This document shows, piece after piece, positions 46,306 through 56,069 of a stretch of 64,000 bases of DNA (position 1 is its first letter; the number at the start of each line of letters is the position of its first letter). The position numbers were made by a program, and so were the translations under genes. A model generated the notes under the pieces. The model was given only the letters and a program-made list of their open reading frames with translations. It ran no database searches and was not told where the DNA came from. This DNA comes from Asticcacaulis sp. SL142 (lineage in GTDB: Bacteria > Pseudomonadota > Alphaproteobacteria > Caulobacterales > Caulobacteraceae), in contig NZ_CP113061.1 of the NCBI RefSeq assembly GCF_026625745.1, positions 372,001 to 436,000 of the forward strand. Reading direction: 5' to 3'.

Positions 46306-47085
46306 CTATTTGGTGGTGAGCTTGGCCCGCTGCGCTTCGATGGCAGTTTTGAGGCCGTTCATATCGGCGCCATTGACGACCACGCCGCCGACGATAAAGG
46401 TCGGCGTGCCATTGATTTCCAGTTGGGTGCCCAGCTTTTCGACGGCGTTAATGTGATCCTGCACCGCTTCGGATTTAGCCTTGGCGGCTATGGTCTGAGC
46501 GTCGAAACCCATCTGAGTCAAAGCCTGTGCGACCTCGGCTTCGGTGGTGAATTTCGATGCCATAAAGGCGTGATGGACTTCGGCGTAGCGGCCGCTGTCC
46601 TTGGTCGCCAGTGCATAAGACGCAAGCGCGCGCGAGGATTCGGCGATGATCGGATACTCCTTCACGACCACCCGCACGTCCTTGTTTTCCGCCAGAAGCT
46701 GCTCGACCTGCGGCGTCGACAACTTACAATAGGCGCAGTTGTAATCGAGGAATTCCACGATGGTGATCGGCCCGTTCGGGTTGCCCATGACCGGATCGCG
46801 GGCATCGCTGTAGAGAGCCTCATGATTGGCCTTAATAGCGATATCAGCGGCTTTTTGCTTTTCCGCGGCCTTAACTTCGTCCAGCTTTTTAATGGTGTCT
46901 TCGAGGATTTTGGGCTGGTTGGCGAGGCCCTGACGCACCTGAAGGCTCTGGACGCCCGGCACCACATAGGGCGCACCGGCCAGAATGACGGCCACAACGC
47001 CCAGCGCTATGGCGATGTTGGGTTTGCTGAACCATGAAGCCACGGATGCGGTGGCGGGTTTCGTCTCAGGAGGCGTGTCGGTCAC
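46306..47085 (-). CDS. DsbA-family thiol:disulfide protein, membrane-anchored
   Basis: 259 aa: short cytoplasmic start, one N-terminal membrane helix (about residues 20-45, IALGVVAVILAGAPYVV). A coiled segment follows (50-95), then a DsbA/BdbD-like thioredoxin domain with active site CAYC near residue 118 and cis-Pro TPTFIVGG near 228. It acts in periplasmic disulfide formation or isomerisation. 12 bp downstream of the M48 peptidase gene, so the two are probably one operon. Confidence 0.9.
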   Translation of the reverse strand: MTDTPPETKPATASVASWFSKPNIAIALGVVAVILAGAPYVVPGVQSLQVRQGLANQPKILEDTIKKLDEVKAAEKQKAADIAIKANHEALYSDARDPVMGNPNGPITIVEFLDYNCAYCKLSTPQVEQLLAENKDVRVVVKEYPIIAESSRALASYALATKDSGRYAEVHHAFMASKFTTEAEVAQALTQMGFDAQTIAAKAKSEAVQDHINAVEKLGTQLEINGTPTFIVGGVVVNGADMNGLKTAIEAQRAKLTTK

Positions 47086-47097
47086 GGGCGGGACTTC

Positions 47098-48498
47098 TTA
47101 TTTTTTGGTTTTTGTAACCTCTTCGACCGGGTCAATGCCCATGGCCGCAGAGGTGGTGATGACGATATCGCGGGCGCGACGGAACTCAGGGGAGTTCTTA
47201 TCGAGATTCTTTTGAGACCATACCGCAAAGGTGCGCGCCTGACGGAAATTGCCGTTGAAGAACTCGGCTTCGGCTGAGGCAAGGCGCGCCTCACCGGCAC
47301 GGCCCAAGCCGTCATAGGCCTGCGCCAAAAGTCGCCAGGCAAAGCTGTTGTCGTCTTCGGCTTGCAGCGACAGTTTAAGCTGCCGGATGGCTTCCTCTGC
47401 GTCGTCCTTAGTGCCGGTCGCAATCAGGGTCTGGCCAAGATTGAGGTGCAGCAAGGGCGCCCCCGGCATTAGTTCAACCGATTTCAAATGGGCGGGCTTG
47501 GATAGTTCCGCCTGACCGGTCTCGAAATAAATCTGGCCCTTAAGCTCCCACAGATAGGGATTATTCGGCTGTTCAGCGAGGAGCTTATCCAGTTCCGTCA
47601 GCGCCTTTTGCACCTCAGTCTGCTTATAATAGGCAATCACGCGGGCATAACGGGCCGGGTAGGACGTATCCGTTTCAGGATATTTCTGAAACACGAACTG
47701 CGCGGGATCAAGAAAGCCTGACAGCTTGGCGCGCACGATGGCAAACTCATTAATCGTCGACTGACTATCCTTGGCATTATAGTGCGACTGCTTTGATACC
47801 AGCGCCCGCAGGGTTTGGATGCGTTCGCGCGACAAAGGGTGGCTGCGGAAATATTTGTAGCGTTCGGCATTGGAGAAGGTTTCCGACTGGCGGAATTTAT
47901 CGAAAAATTCGACCATGCCTTCACCGGACATACCCGCACGCTCTAACGCGGCAATCCCGGCCAGATCAGCCGCCGATTCCTGCGTCTGCATATACCGCAA
48001 AGCGCCCAATGTACCGAAGGTCGAGGATGACCCCAGCAACGCCACCCCCGCATCCGGCGCACCGGCCAGAATACTGATGATGCCAAGGCCCAGCGATATG
48101 GCCATCGGAGTCTTGGCGGCCTGATAGATTTCGTCCGAACGCACGGTATGGCCCGCACTTTGGTGGCCGGCTTCGTGCGCGATAACACCCAAAAGCTGGT
48201 TCGGCGTCTCGGCTTCCATGATCAGGCCGGTGTTCAGGCCGATACGCTGACGTGAGGTGGCAAAGGCGTTGAGATCATTGGAGGCAACAATCAGGAACTG
48301 CACCTGATCGGGGTTTAGATAAGAGGCCTCAAGAACCGTGCGGGATTCTTTTTTCAGGAAGGCTTCGATCTCAGTGTCGCGAATGACGGCCTGAGCCTGA
48401 CCAAGACCGGGCACGCATACGGCCAGCAGCGCGACAGCCGCTATGGCCGCCTTGCCTATGCCTTTAAATGCCTGTGGTGTCATCCTTGCGACCTTCAC
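47098..48498 (-). CDS. M48 family metalloprotease with TPR region (BepA-like)
   Basis: 466 aa with a signal peptide (about residues 1-37). Zinc site HEAGH near residue 108 and the third ligand Glu in QESAADLAGI near 170. C-terminal tetratricopeptide region (about 290-440, PNNPYLWELKGQIYFETGQAELS and on). This layout matches BepA/YfgC, a periplasmic protease-chaperone for outer-membrane proteins including LptD. That assignment is by architecture only. Followed by the DsbA-like gene, and BepA function in E. coli is linked to LptD disulfide maturation. Confidence 0.9.
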   Translation of the reverse strand: MKVARMTPQAFKGIGKAAIAAVALLAVCVPGLGQAQAVIRDTEIEAFLKKESRTVLEASYLNPDQVQFLIVASNDLNAFATSRQRIGLNTGLIMEAETPNQLLGVIAHEAGHQSAGHTVRSDEIYQAAKTPMAISLGLGIISILAGAPDAGVALLGSSSTFGTLGALRYMQTQESAADLAGIAALERAGMSGEGMVEFFDKFRQSETFSNAERYKYFRSHPLSRERIQTLRALVSKQSHYNAKDSQSTINEFAIVRAKLSGFLDPAQFVFQKYPETDTSYPARYARVIAYYKQTEVQKALTELDKLLAEQPNNPYLWELKGQIYFETGQAELSKPAHLKSVELMPGAPLLHLNLGQTLIATGTKDDAEEAIRQLKLSLQAEDDNSFAWRLLAQAYDGLGRAGEARLASAEAEFFNGNFRQARTFAVWSQKNLDKNSPEFRRARDIVITTSAAMGIDPVEEVTKTKK

Positions 48499-48538
48499 CG
48501 AAAACCTGTTGCCCCAGCTTTATCTTAGTCCCTCGCCG

Positions 48539-48611
48539 GGCGGCGGAATCCGCCGCCTTGGCCACCGCCGCAATGGCGGTTGAACGGAATGATTTAAAGC
48601 AAAATCATTCC
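48539..48611. repeat. Three consecutive hairpins upstream of the M48 gene
   Basis: GGCGGCGGA-A-TCCGCCGCC (48539-48557), ACCGCC-GCAAT-GGCGGT (48564-48580) and GGAATGATT-N8-AATCATTCC (48586-48611) lie side by side. The gap is between the M48 gene start and the rne terminator. The middle one recurs near 51819 with two mismatches. Confidence 0.7.
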
Positions 48612-48656
48612 AAACCTAAATTATGATCTATTTGCGGCTAAGTTAAGGGGGCGGCT

Positions 48657-48694
48657 TTAAAAAACTCAGGCGCCGGAGAGGTTTCCGACGCCTG
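48657..48694 (-). terminator. Rho-independent terminator of rne
   Basis: Minus strand: an 11-bp G/C-rich stem (CAGGCGTCGGA / TCCGGCGCCTG, one mismatch) with a 6-nt loop, then a T run. Eleven bases past the rne stop. Confidence 0.88.
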
Positions 48695-48704
48695 AAGTCA
48701 ATGA

Positions 48705-51513
48705 TTATTTGCGCCACCAGCCACGTTTGGGCTTTTCCGGTGGTGTGGTGATTTCCGCCGGATCGACCACGGACGGCGCCGGTTCAAAAGATTGAACCTC
48801 AACCAAAGGCCTCTCCAACACGGATACCGTTGTGTCAACCGGGGCCGGGGCCTCGATTACCTCGGCTTGGTCTGTCGCCTCAGTCATGGGGGCCGTAACC
48901 GTTTCGGTTAAGCTTTCCGCCACCACATCCGTTTTCTTGCGACGGGCGCGGGGCTTACGCGTGGTTTTCCCGGCGTCTTCGGCAGCCACCGGCTCAGGTG
49001 CCACCTCAACAACTTCGGGCGCGACCGCCGGTTCAACTTCGACGGATATAGTCGCGGTATCATCGGCCACGGTCTCAGCCTCAGCCGCAACCGCAACCTT
49101 GCGGGAACGGGTTGGGCGTTTACGGCGAACCGGCGCGTCACTAACCATGTCTTCGGGTACGAGCGACGTCGGTGCCGAACCATCTACCGGCTCAGTCAGG
49201 GCGCGCGGAGCGACCTCAACAGAACCAACCGGCGTGATGACATCCATAGCTGTTGATGACACAGCCTCAGCGGCTGACGACCGGTTGCGGCGATTACGCG
49301 AACGCTCACGTCGGACGTCTTTAGGAACCCCCTCTGGCAAGGGTGTTTGCTGACTATCAGCCGATGAACTCGCCGCGATCGCGTCGGATACCTGCGGGTC
49401 TACGCGTTTTTGCTGCTCATCGAAGGCATCAATCCAGACATAGGGTTCTTCAAGCGACGGCGTGCGAGCGCGCACCCAGCCATAAGGTTCGCGCGGACGG
49501 TTTTCCTGACCCGTGCGACGACCCCCACGACGGCCACGACGGCGACGACGGTTGCGGCGGTCATCACTGTCGCCATCGCTGCCGTCACTATCGTCATCGG
49601 CCTCAGTGTCAGCCGCTTCAGCGGTTTCAGCATCGGCCTCAGCTTCGCCATCCGGTTCGCGGTTGCCGTTTTCACCCTTGCGGCGGCGGCGGCGGTTGCG
49701 GCCACGGCCACGACCATCACGTCCGCCGTCACGGCCATCTTCACGAGACTGCGCACGCTCAGCGGCACCATCATCGTCGGTGTCTTCGCGGGCAATGGCC
49801 TCTTCGTCTTCAGCGTCGAGCTCTTCATCCTCAAACACTTCGTCGGCGGCATCGAGCAGAAGGTCGGCCGCAGGCATAGAACGAACCGGCGGCACGAATT
49901 CAACTTCGTCAGCATGAACGGTGCGTGTGATTTCAAACTCAGCGTGGGAGAGGTGGTTTTCGATTTCGACGGTGACCTTAAGGCCCCATTCCTCACGCAG
50001 CTTGGCCAGATGGCCCTGCTTTTCGTTGAGCACATAAAGCGCCACAGGCTGCGGCAGCTTAATGATGACAGCCCCGGCACCATTTTGCATGGCCTCAAGA
50101 TCAATAGCGCGCATGGCACCCAGTGCCGATGAATCGACTGAGCGGATGCGGCCCGTGCCTTCACAGTGCGGGCAGGGCGAGGTGGTGCCTTCAAGGAAGC
50201 CGGTACGGCGGCGCTGACGCGAAATTTCCATCAGGCCAAAGCCGGAAATCTTACCCATCTGGATGCGGGCACGATCGTTTTCGAGGGCGTCTTTGAGCTT
50301 CTTTTCAACCGCACGGTTGTTTTTCGGCTCATCCATGTCAATGAAGTCGATGACCACCAGGCCGGCCAGATCGCGCAAACGCATCTGACGGGCGGCTTCT
50401 TCGGCCGCTTCGAGGTTGGTCTTGAGCGCGGTATTTTCAATATTGCGCTCTTTGGTCGACTTGCCGGAGTTGACGTCGATAGCGACCAGCGCTTCGGTCT
50501 GGTTGATCACCAGATAACCGCCGGAGCGCAGAGGAACCGTCGGGGAATAAATCTTTTGCAGCATGTCCTCAATGCCATGACGGGCAAAGAGGGGCGCATT
50601 GGCACGGTAAAGCTGAATCTTCTTGGCCTGAGACGGCATGATCATGCGCATGAAGTCGCGCGCCGAGCGGTAACCTTCCTCGCCTTCGACCATGACATGC
50701 TCGAAATCCTTATCGAACAGGTCGCGGATGGCGCGTTTGACCAGATCTTCTTCTTCGTAGATCAGCGACGGCGCATTGGATTTCAGCGTAGTTTCGCGAA
50801 TGTTTTCCCACACGCGCAGCAGATAGTCATAGTCGCGCTTGATTTCCTGCTTGGTGCGCTTGGCCCCGGCAGTGCGGACAATCAGGCCCATGCCCTGCGG
50901 CACGTCAAGGCTTTGGGCGACGACTTTCAGGCGCTTACGGTCGGCTGAGTTGGTGATTTTGCGGCTGATGCCACCACCGCGGGCGGTATTGGGCATCAGT
51001 ACGCAATAGCGTCCGGCCAGCGACATATAGGTGGTGAGCGCTGCCCCCTTATTGGCCGCGTTCTTCCTTGACGACCTGAACCAGCAGGATCTGACGACGC
51101 TTGATGACTTCCTGAATCTTATAGCGCTTGATCAGGTGGGCGCGCAGGCGGCGCTCTTCGTCCGGCAGATCGTCGCCATCGTCTTCGTCTTCGAGATCAT
51201 CATCGTGGTGGTTATTGGCGGCGGCTTGCGCTGCCAGTTCGGCCATGAGCTTTTCACGGTCGGCCACCGGAATTTGGTAATAGTCCGGGTGAATTTCGTT
51301 GAAGGCCAGAAAGCCGTGACGATTGCCACCGTATTCGACAAATGCGGCCTGAAGGCTGGGTTCTACCCGTGTGACCTTGGCCAGATAGATGTTGCCGCGG
51401 AGTTGTTTTCTGGAATGGCTTTCGAAATCAAATTCTTCGACCTGGCTTCCGTTCATTACGACGACGCGAGTCTCTTCCGAGTGGGTCGCGTCGATCAACA
51501 TAGTTTTCGACAT
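48705..51513 (-). pseudogene. rne: Ribonuclease E, split by a one-base frameshift
   Basis: Two frames together make one RNase E. The first (start 51513, MSKTMLIDATHSEETRVVV, GGAG upstream) encodes the S1 domain with an acidic insert and stops at 51049-51051. The second carries the rest of S1 (MSLAGRYCVLMP...GGGISRKI), the 5'-sensor, catalytic Asp motifs AIDVNSGKSTKE and VVIDFIDMDEPK, and the zinc link CPHCEGTG. It continues into a long acidic/Arg-rich scaffold and a C-terminal RGWWRK PNPase-binding motif. Deleting one base at 51054-51055 restores a continuous ERGNKGAALTTYMSLAGRY. RNase E leads mRNA decay and rRNA processing and is usually essential, so a sequencing error is likely. Confidence 0.9.
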
Positions 51514-52089
51514 TAATAGACTCTCCGAAGCGCACAGGCCCTGATGACCCAAGGCTCAAGCCTTTGAGTGTTGTCAGGGGGCGCTTTTGGTTGGGGTGAT
51601 TAAGGCGTGCATATCCATCTGCGGCGCGCTTTCGGGCGCGCTGGTCGTTTAACGACCGGGATGGATTGAATAAGGCACAGCCCATAGGGTGTTATTCCGT
51701 TGTACTTTTGCGTAAACGCCCATACGGGCCTACGCGGAATCTTTTTTAGGGGGCGCTCATTCAGGGATTGAAGGTGATAGCACCTTAAAAATCGCCTGAC
51801 GCTCGCCGGTAGGATGTTCCGCCGCAATAGCGGTTCAACCTTGAAATGTGTGTTTGCCTGACTTTGGTTTAAACCCGGTGCATCCGGATTTTTTGAAAGA
51901 CTGGCGCTATTCATGACCGAAAATTGCCTTAAGTCTCAGCTAAAAGACATTTCGGGTTCATGTGAAGCCACAATGCAACATGGCTCTAAAATCGCATCGT
52001 CGTCAATTATTTTCTTGTGTTAACGCAATGGCTACCCGTGCGGGGTTATAGTCGCTCCAACATAAAAAATAAGATGTGTGGAGTTTTGA
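51514..52089. promoter_or_regulatory. 576-bp divergent region: structured rne leader and amiC promoter
   Basis: No convincing gene. Toward rne it holds several hairpins: AAGGCT-CA-AGCCTT near 51551, GCGCGC-containing repeat near 51626, GGTCGTT-T-AACGACC near 51646, AAGGTG-ATAG-CACCTT near 51770, and a CCGCCGCAATAGCGG hairpin at 51819. rne mRNAs in enterobacteria have long structured 5' leaders for autoregulation; a similar role here is inference. AT-rich sequence near 52000-52080 probably contains the amiC promoter. Confidence 0.5.
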
Positions 52090-53361
52090 ATGATCCGGGT
52101 GCTCAGGCATTTGGTCGGCTATGATTTTCATAAGGCCGTAAAAATAGCGACCGCGTCGGTTCTGGCCGCCGTGATCTGCATCGGTGTGTCCGAAGTGACC
52201 TCCGTGCGAGCGGCCACGGATGCGACCGCTTCCGGCGATGTGGTCAAGGTGCGTCTGGGCGGTGATAAGGCTCAGACCCGGATCGTGCTTGAGCTTAATC
52301 GCGCCGCCAAGGGTAAGCTTTTATCGGCAGATACGGCCTCATCGGCGGTGCTGGATTTGAGCGATGTGCGCATGGATGGCCCATTGAGCGGTGAGGGCCG
52401 GGGTCTGGTTTCCGGCTGGCGTGTTGAAAATCAGGGCGGGGCTGTGCGCCTTAAACTCAGCTATCAAGGGCAGGCTAGGATAGCGCGCCGGTTCATTCTG
52501 CCGCCCGCCGATGGCGTGGGTGTCTATCGCTATGTGATTGATGTGGTGCCTGCTGCGGTCACGCCTCCGGGTGATGAGGCCACGCGCCTTTTGATACCGG
52601 ACACCACCAAAGCCTCTGCGGCGACCCAGTTAAAGGCCGAAGTGCCGCTGCGCCGCTCATTGAAAAAGATTGTGGTCATTGATGCGGGACACGGCGGTAA
52701 AGATTCCGGCGCTTTGGGGGCGTTTTCTTATGAAAAAGACGTCAATCTGGCGGCGGCTAAGGCCTTGAAGGCCAAGCTCGAATCGACCGGGCGCTATAAG
52801 GTCATCATGACGCGTGAAACCGATGGGTTTGTCGATCTGTCGGCACGAGTCCGGATTGCCCGCAGTGCCTATGCCGATCTGTTTATTTCGCTCCATTCCG
52901 ATTCGGGGCCAAACAAAACGACTCGTGGCGCCAGTATCTATACCCTGTCTGATTCGGGCACTGAGCGGGCAGCGCGTAAAGCCTTAGTGCGTGGTGACTG
53001 GTCTTTGGCCGAGCGTCCGGCTGATCAAATGGTCAATCGTATCCTCATTGATCTGACGCAACGCGCCACCAAGAACCGCTCGGCAACCTTTGCTCAGGTC
53101 CTACTCAATAACATTGGCGATACGACGCCCTTGCTGAAAACCAGCCACCGTCAGGCCGGTTTTGTGGTGCTTCTGGCGCCAGATGTGCCTGCGGTTTTGC
53201 TGGAAATGGGCTTTATTACCAATGCGATGGATGAAAAACTTCTCAACGATTTGGCGCAACGTAATCGCATGATGACGTCGGTCGCCAAATCGATTGATCA
53301 GTATTTTGAAAATGATGTGCGCTATGCCTCATTTGTCATGATGCCCAAGTCTGGCCGCTAA
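52090..53361 (+). CDS. amiC: N-acetylmuramoyl-L-alanine amidase (AmiC type)
   Basis: Cleaves stem peptides from glycan strands during daughter-cell separation. 423 aa: signal region (about 1-43), AMIN domain (about 48-150) for septal targeting, and the zinc Amidase_3 domain (195-410). Ligands are in VVIDAGHGGKDSGALG, the Glu in YEKDVN, SLHSDSG, and the catalytic Glu in LEMGFITNAMDE. It stands between rne and a class A PBP, uniting peptidoglycan hydrolysis and synthesis. Confidence 0.94.
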   Translation: MIRVLRHLVGYDFHKAVKIATASVLAAVICIGVSEVTSVRAATDATASGDVVKVRLGGDKAQTRIVLELNRAAKGKLLSADTASSAVLDLSDVRMDGPLSGEGRGLVSGWRVENQGGAVRLKLSYQGQARIARRFILPPADGVGVYRYVIDVVPAAVTPPGDEATRLLIPDTTKASAATQLKAEVPLRRSLKKIVVIDAGHGGKDSGALGAFSYEKDVNLAAAKALKAKLESTGRYKVIMTRETDGFVDLSARVRIARSAYADLFISLHSDSGPNKTTRGASIYTLSDSGTERAARKALVRGDWSLAERPADQMVNRILIDLTQRATKNRSATFAQVLLNNIGDTTPLLKTSHRQAGFVVLLAPDVPAVLLEMGFITNAMDEKLLNDLAQRNRMMTSVAKSIDQYFENDVRYASFVMMPKSGR

Positions 53362-53398
53362 ACCAAAGACGGGGAGCTAAGCTTAAGCTATCAACCCA

Positions 53399-53425
53399 AA
53401 GGCCCTGCGGTTAGCGCGGGGCCTT
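53399..53425 (+). terminator. Hairpin after amiC
   Basis: AAGGCCC / GGGCCTT stem with an inner GCG/CGC pairing, 38 bp past the amiC stop. No T tract; may be a weak or Rho-assisted terminator. Confidence 0.45.
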
Positions 53426-53620
53426 CTCAATGCCCGCAAGCTTGTGGCGGAATTGTCAGGCTGAGGCGCCTTTGACGCCATTCGCGCGAAATGCGATTGC
53501 CTAAGTTGGCAGGTTTGATAAATACGTAGCCTTAATTAAGGTGATCCTGGCTTCAGGCGGGGGGCGTGACGGCGTTTTTGTCAGCCGGCCTTGAACGGTC
53601 AGGATCGGAGGCGCAGCAAG

Positions 53621-56011
53621 TTGAAATCAGCCGAACGATGGTTTGCCATGGCAGGGGTCGTGCTCATGACGGTGATCGCCGTCGCGGGCTTTGCGATCGC
53701 AATCTATGCCGCGTGGCTGTTTCATGACCTGCCCGATGGTACGGAACTGGCGGATTATCGTCCGGCGACCTCGACGCGCGTCTTTGCCTGGGACGGCACC
53801 CTGATCGGGGAATTTGCCAAGGAGCGGCGCATCTATGTGCCCTATGATCGCATCCCGCCGCGTCTGGCGCAGGCCTTTCTGGCCGCCGAAGACCGTAATT
53901 TCTTTGCGCACTCAGGGGTTGATGTCGGCGGCTTAAGCCGAGCGGCTGCCAAAAACGTCGTCAACTTTGCCGAGGGCAATCGCCTTGAAGGCGGCTCGAC
54001 CATAACGCAGCAGGTCGCCAAGAACGTCCTTTTGACCAATGAGCAGACTCTGGGCCGTAAGCTTAAGGAAGTTATTCTGGCCCGTCGGCTTGAAGCCTCG
54101 CTGGATAAGAAGCAAATCCTTGAGCTCTATCTCAACGAAATCTTTCTGGGCTACCGCTCCAACGGGGTCGGCACCGCCGCCTATAACTATTTCGGTAAGT
54201 CGGTTGATGAGTTGTCTTTGAGTGAAATGGCCTATCTGGCCGCCTTGCCCAAGGGACCGTCCAATTACCACCCAACCCGCCGTAAAGAACAGGCCATCGA
54301 CCGCCGCAACTGGATTTTGGGTGAAATGGCCAAGGTCGGCTGGGTTACCCCGGCAGAAGCACTGGCGGCGTCCAAAGAAGACCTTGTGGTGCAGGCAGCC
54401 CCGGCACGCGCCAAATACCGCGATGCTGACTATTTCGTCGGTGAGGTGGAGCGCCGTGCCCAGAATATTTTCGGCGATGAGATTTATTCGAGCGGTTACT
54501 ACCTCAGAACCACGCTTGACCCAAAGCTGCAAACCGTAGCGCGGATCGCGCTGATGGACGGTCTGGAGCAATATGACCGCCGCCACGGCTGGCGCGGCGG
54601 TTGGGACAATATTAAGCTGGAAGACGGCTGGAAGGTTGAGGCTCTGAAACGCGCGGCACCGGCTGAACGCGAAGATTGGCAACATGCCATTGTTGAAAAG
54701 GCGTCTTCGTCTTCGGTCAGCATAATCACCGCGATCGATGGCACGCGTGGACGTCTGGCCGACAATGATGTGATTTGGGCGTTCGCGGGTAAGGGTCTGA
54801 AGTCCGGTGATTTGATCTTCGTGTCTGAACAATCCAAAGGGCTTTTCAGGCTGCATCAGGTGCCTGCGGTCAATGGCGCGCTAGTGGCGGTGGATCCGTG
54901 GACCGGGCGGATCGTGGCTATGGTGGGCGGCTATAGTTACTCTCTGTCGAAATTTAACCGCGCCGTTCAGGCCAAGCGTCAACCGGGTTCCGCCATCAAG
55001 CCGTTTGTCTATGCGGTCGCTCTGGAGAATGAGTTTACGCCCGCGTCGATTGTTATGGATGCGCCTATTTCAATGGCCGGTGCCAATGGCGCGAAATGGT
55101 CTCCGCAAAACTATACCCGCCGTTATTACGGCGCGCAGACCCTGCGCAAGGGCCTCGAATACTCACGCAACGCCATGACCGTGCGGCTGGCACAAAAGGT
55201 CGGCATCAAGACCGTCTCGCAAAAGATCGCCGAATATGGCATTTCCGATAACCTGCCCGCCGTCTTGCCGATAGCACTTGGGGCAGGCGAGACCACGCCC
55301 TATAAACTGACCGCGGCCTATTCGATGTTTGCCAATGGCGGTCGTAAAATTCGCCCGCACCTAATAGAGGTGGTGCAGGACCGTGAGGGCGGTGTGGTCT
55401 ATAAGGCCGAAGCCCGTAAATGCCCCGGCGCCTGTAAGCGCGCCTTTGACGGCACGGAATCGCCTAAGCTGTTGCCTGATGGTTCCCCCGTTATTGACCC
55501 GATAACAGCCTATCAGATCACCTCTTATCTTGAGGGTGTGGTTCAGCGTGGTACAGCCGCACGGGCCTCGGTTCTGGGGCGCCCGATTGCGGGTAAGACC
55601 GGCACCACCAATGAATACCGCAGCGCCTGGTTTGTTGGCTATTCACCCGATTTGGTGGTCGGCGTCTTTGTCGGTTTTGACGATAACCGCTCACTGGGTG
55701 AGGGGGAGACAGGCGGAGCTTCGGCCTTGCCTATCTTCGTCGATTTCATGCAGCAGGCATTGAAGAACAAGCCCGTTAAACCGTTCATGAAGCCCAAGGA
55801 TGCGGTCTTTGTTTCGGTGCGCGGCTATGAAGAAGCGTTCCGGCCGGGTACTGAGCCCAAGCCGGTCGTGACGGCGGCACCTTCCGACATCGAAGGGCCC
55901 AAGCCCTATACCGAGGTTTGGCGCGATGGCCTGACCGAAGAGGTGCCGTCTCAGGACGCCGCTCCTGAGCGCAAGCCCTATGTGGATGAGGCTGAGCCCA
56001 TTCTTTATTAA
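53621..56011 (+). CDS. mrcA: Class A penicillin-binding protein 1A
   Basis: Bifunctional peptidoglycan glycosyltransferase/transpeptidase. A TTG start at 53621 is chosen because GGAGG lies 9 bp upstream; an earlier in-frame TTG at 53591 would place that site inside the gene. About 796 aa: membrane helix (about 8-30), GT51 domain ([26 protein letters not shown]), an OB-like insert, then the transpeptidase with SAIK, SRN and KTGTTN. C-terminal tail is Pro/Glu-rich. The 259-bp gap from amiC contains a hairpin. Confidence 0.94.
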   Translation: MKSAERWFAMAGVVLMTVIAVAGFAIAIYAAWLFHDLPDGTELADYRPATSTRVFAWDGTLIGEFAKERRIYVPYDRIPPRLAQAFLAAEDRNFFAHSGVDVGGLSRAAAKNVVNFAEGNRLEGGSTITQQVAKNVLLTNEQTLGRKLKEVILARRLEASLDKKQILELYLNEIFLGYRSNGVGTAAYNYFGKSVDELSLSEMAYLAALPKGPSNYHPTRRKEQAIDRRNWILGEMAKVGWVTPAEALAASKEDLVVQAAPARAKYRDADYFVGEVERRAQNIFGDEIYSSGYYLRTTLDPKLQTVARIALMDGLEQYDRRHGWRGGWDNIKLEDGWKVEALKRAAPAEREDWQHAIVEKASSSSVSIITAIDGTRGRLADNDVIWAFAGKGLKSGDLIFVSEQSKGLFRLHQVPAVNGALVAVDPWTGRIVAMVGGYSYSLSKFNRAVQAKRQPGSAIKPFVYAVALENEFTPASIVMDAPISMAGANGAKWSPQNYTRRYYGAQTLRKGLEYSRNAMTVRLAQKVGIKTVSQKIAEYGISDNLPAVLPIALGAGETTPYKLTAAYSMFANGGRKIRPHLIEVVQDREGGVVYKAEARKCPGACKRAFDGTESPKLLPDGSPVIDPITAYQITSYLEGVVQRGTAARASVLGRPIAGKTGTTNEYRSAWFVGYSPDLVVGVFVGFDDNRSLGEGETGGASALPIFVDFMQQALKNKPVKPFMKPKDAVFVSVRGYEEAFRPGTEPKPVVTAAPSDIEGPKPYTEVWRDGLTEEVPSQDAAPERKPYVDEAEPILY

Positions 56012-56069
56012 CTTGCCTTGAGGACGGCGGGGATGTATCCCGCCCTCTTAATTTCATAAGGATACTGGT

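Noticed and set aside
49343-50194. Several long, repetitive open frames on both strands in the middle of rne
   Set aside because: They are shadows of the Arg- and Glu/Asp-rich RNase E scaffold, whose repeated codons keep other frames open.
51040-51060. Programmed frameshift in rne
   Set aside because: The local GGC CAA TAA has no slippery heptamer, no internal Shine-Dalgarno and no obvious pseudoknot, unlike prfB; an error or mutation is simpler.
51428-51914. Minus-strand open frames upstream of rne
   Set aside because: No family resemblance, no good ribosome-binding site and they overlap the rne start or its hairpins.
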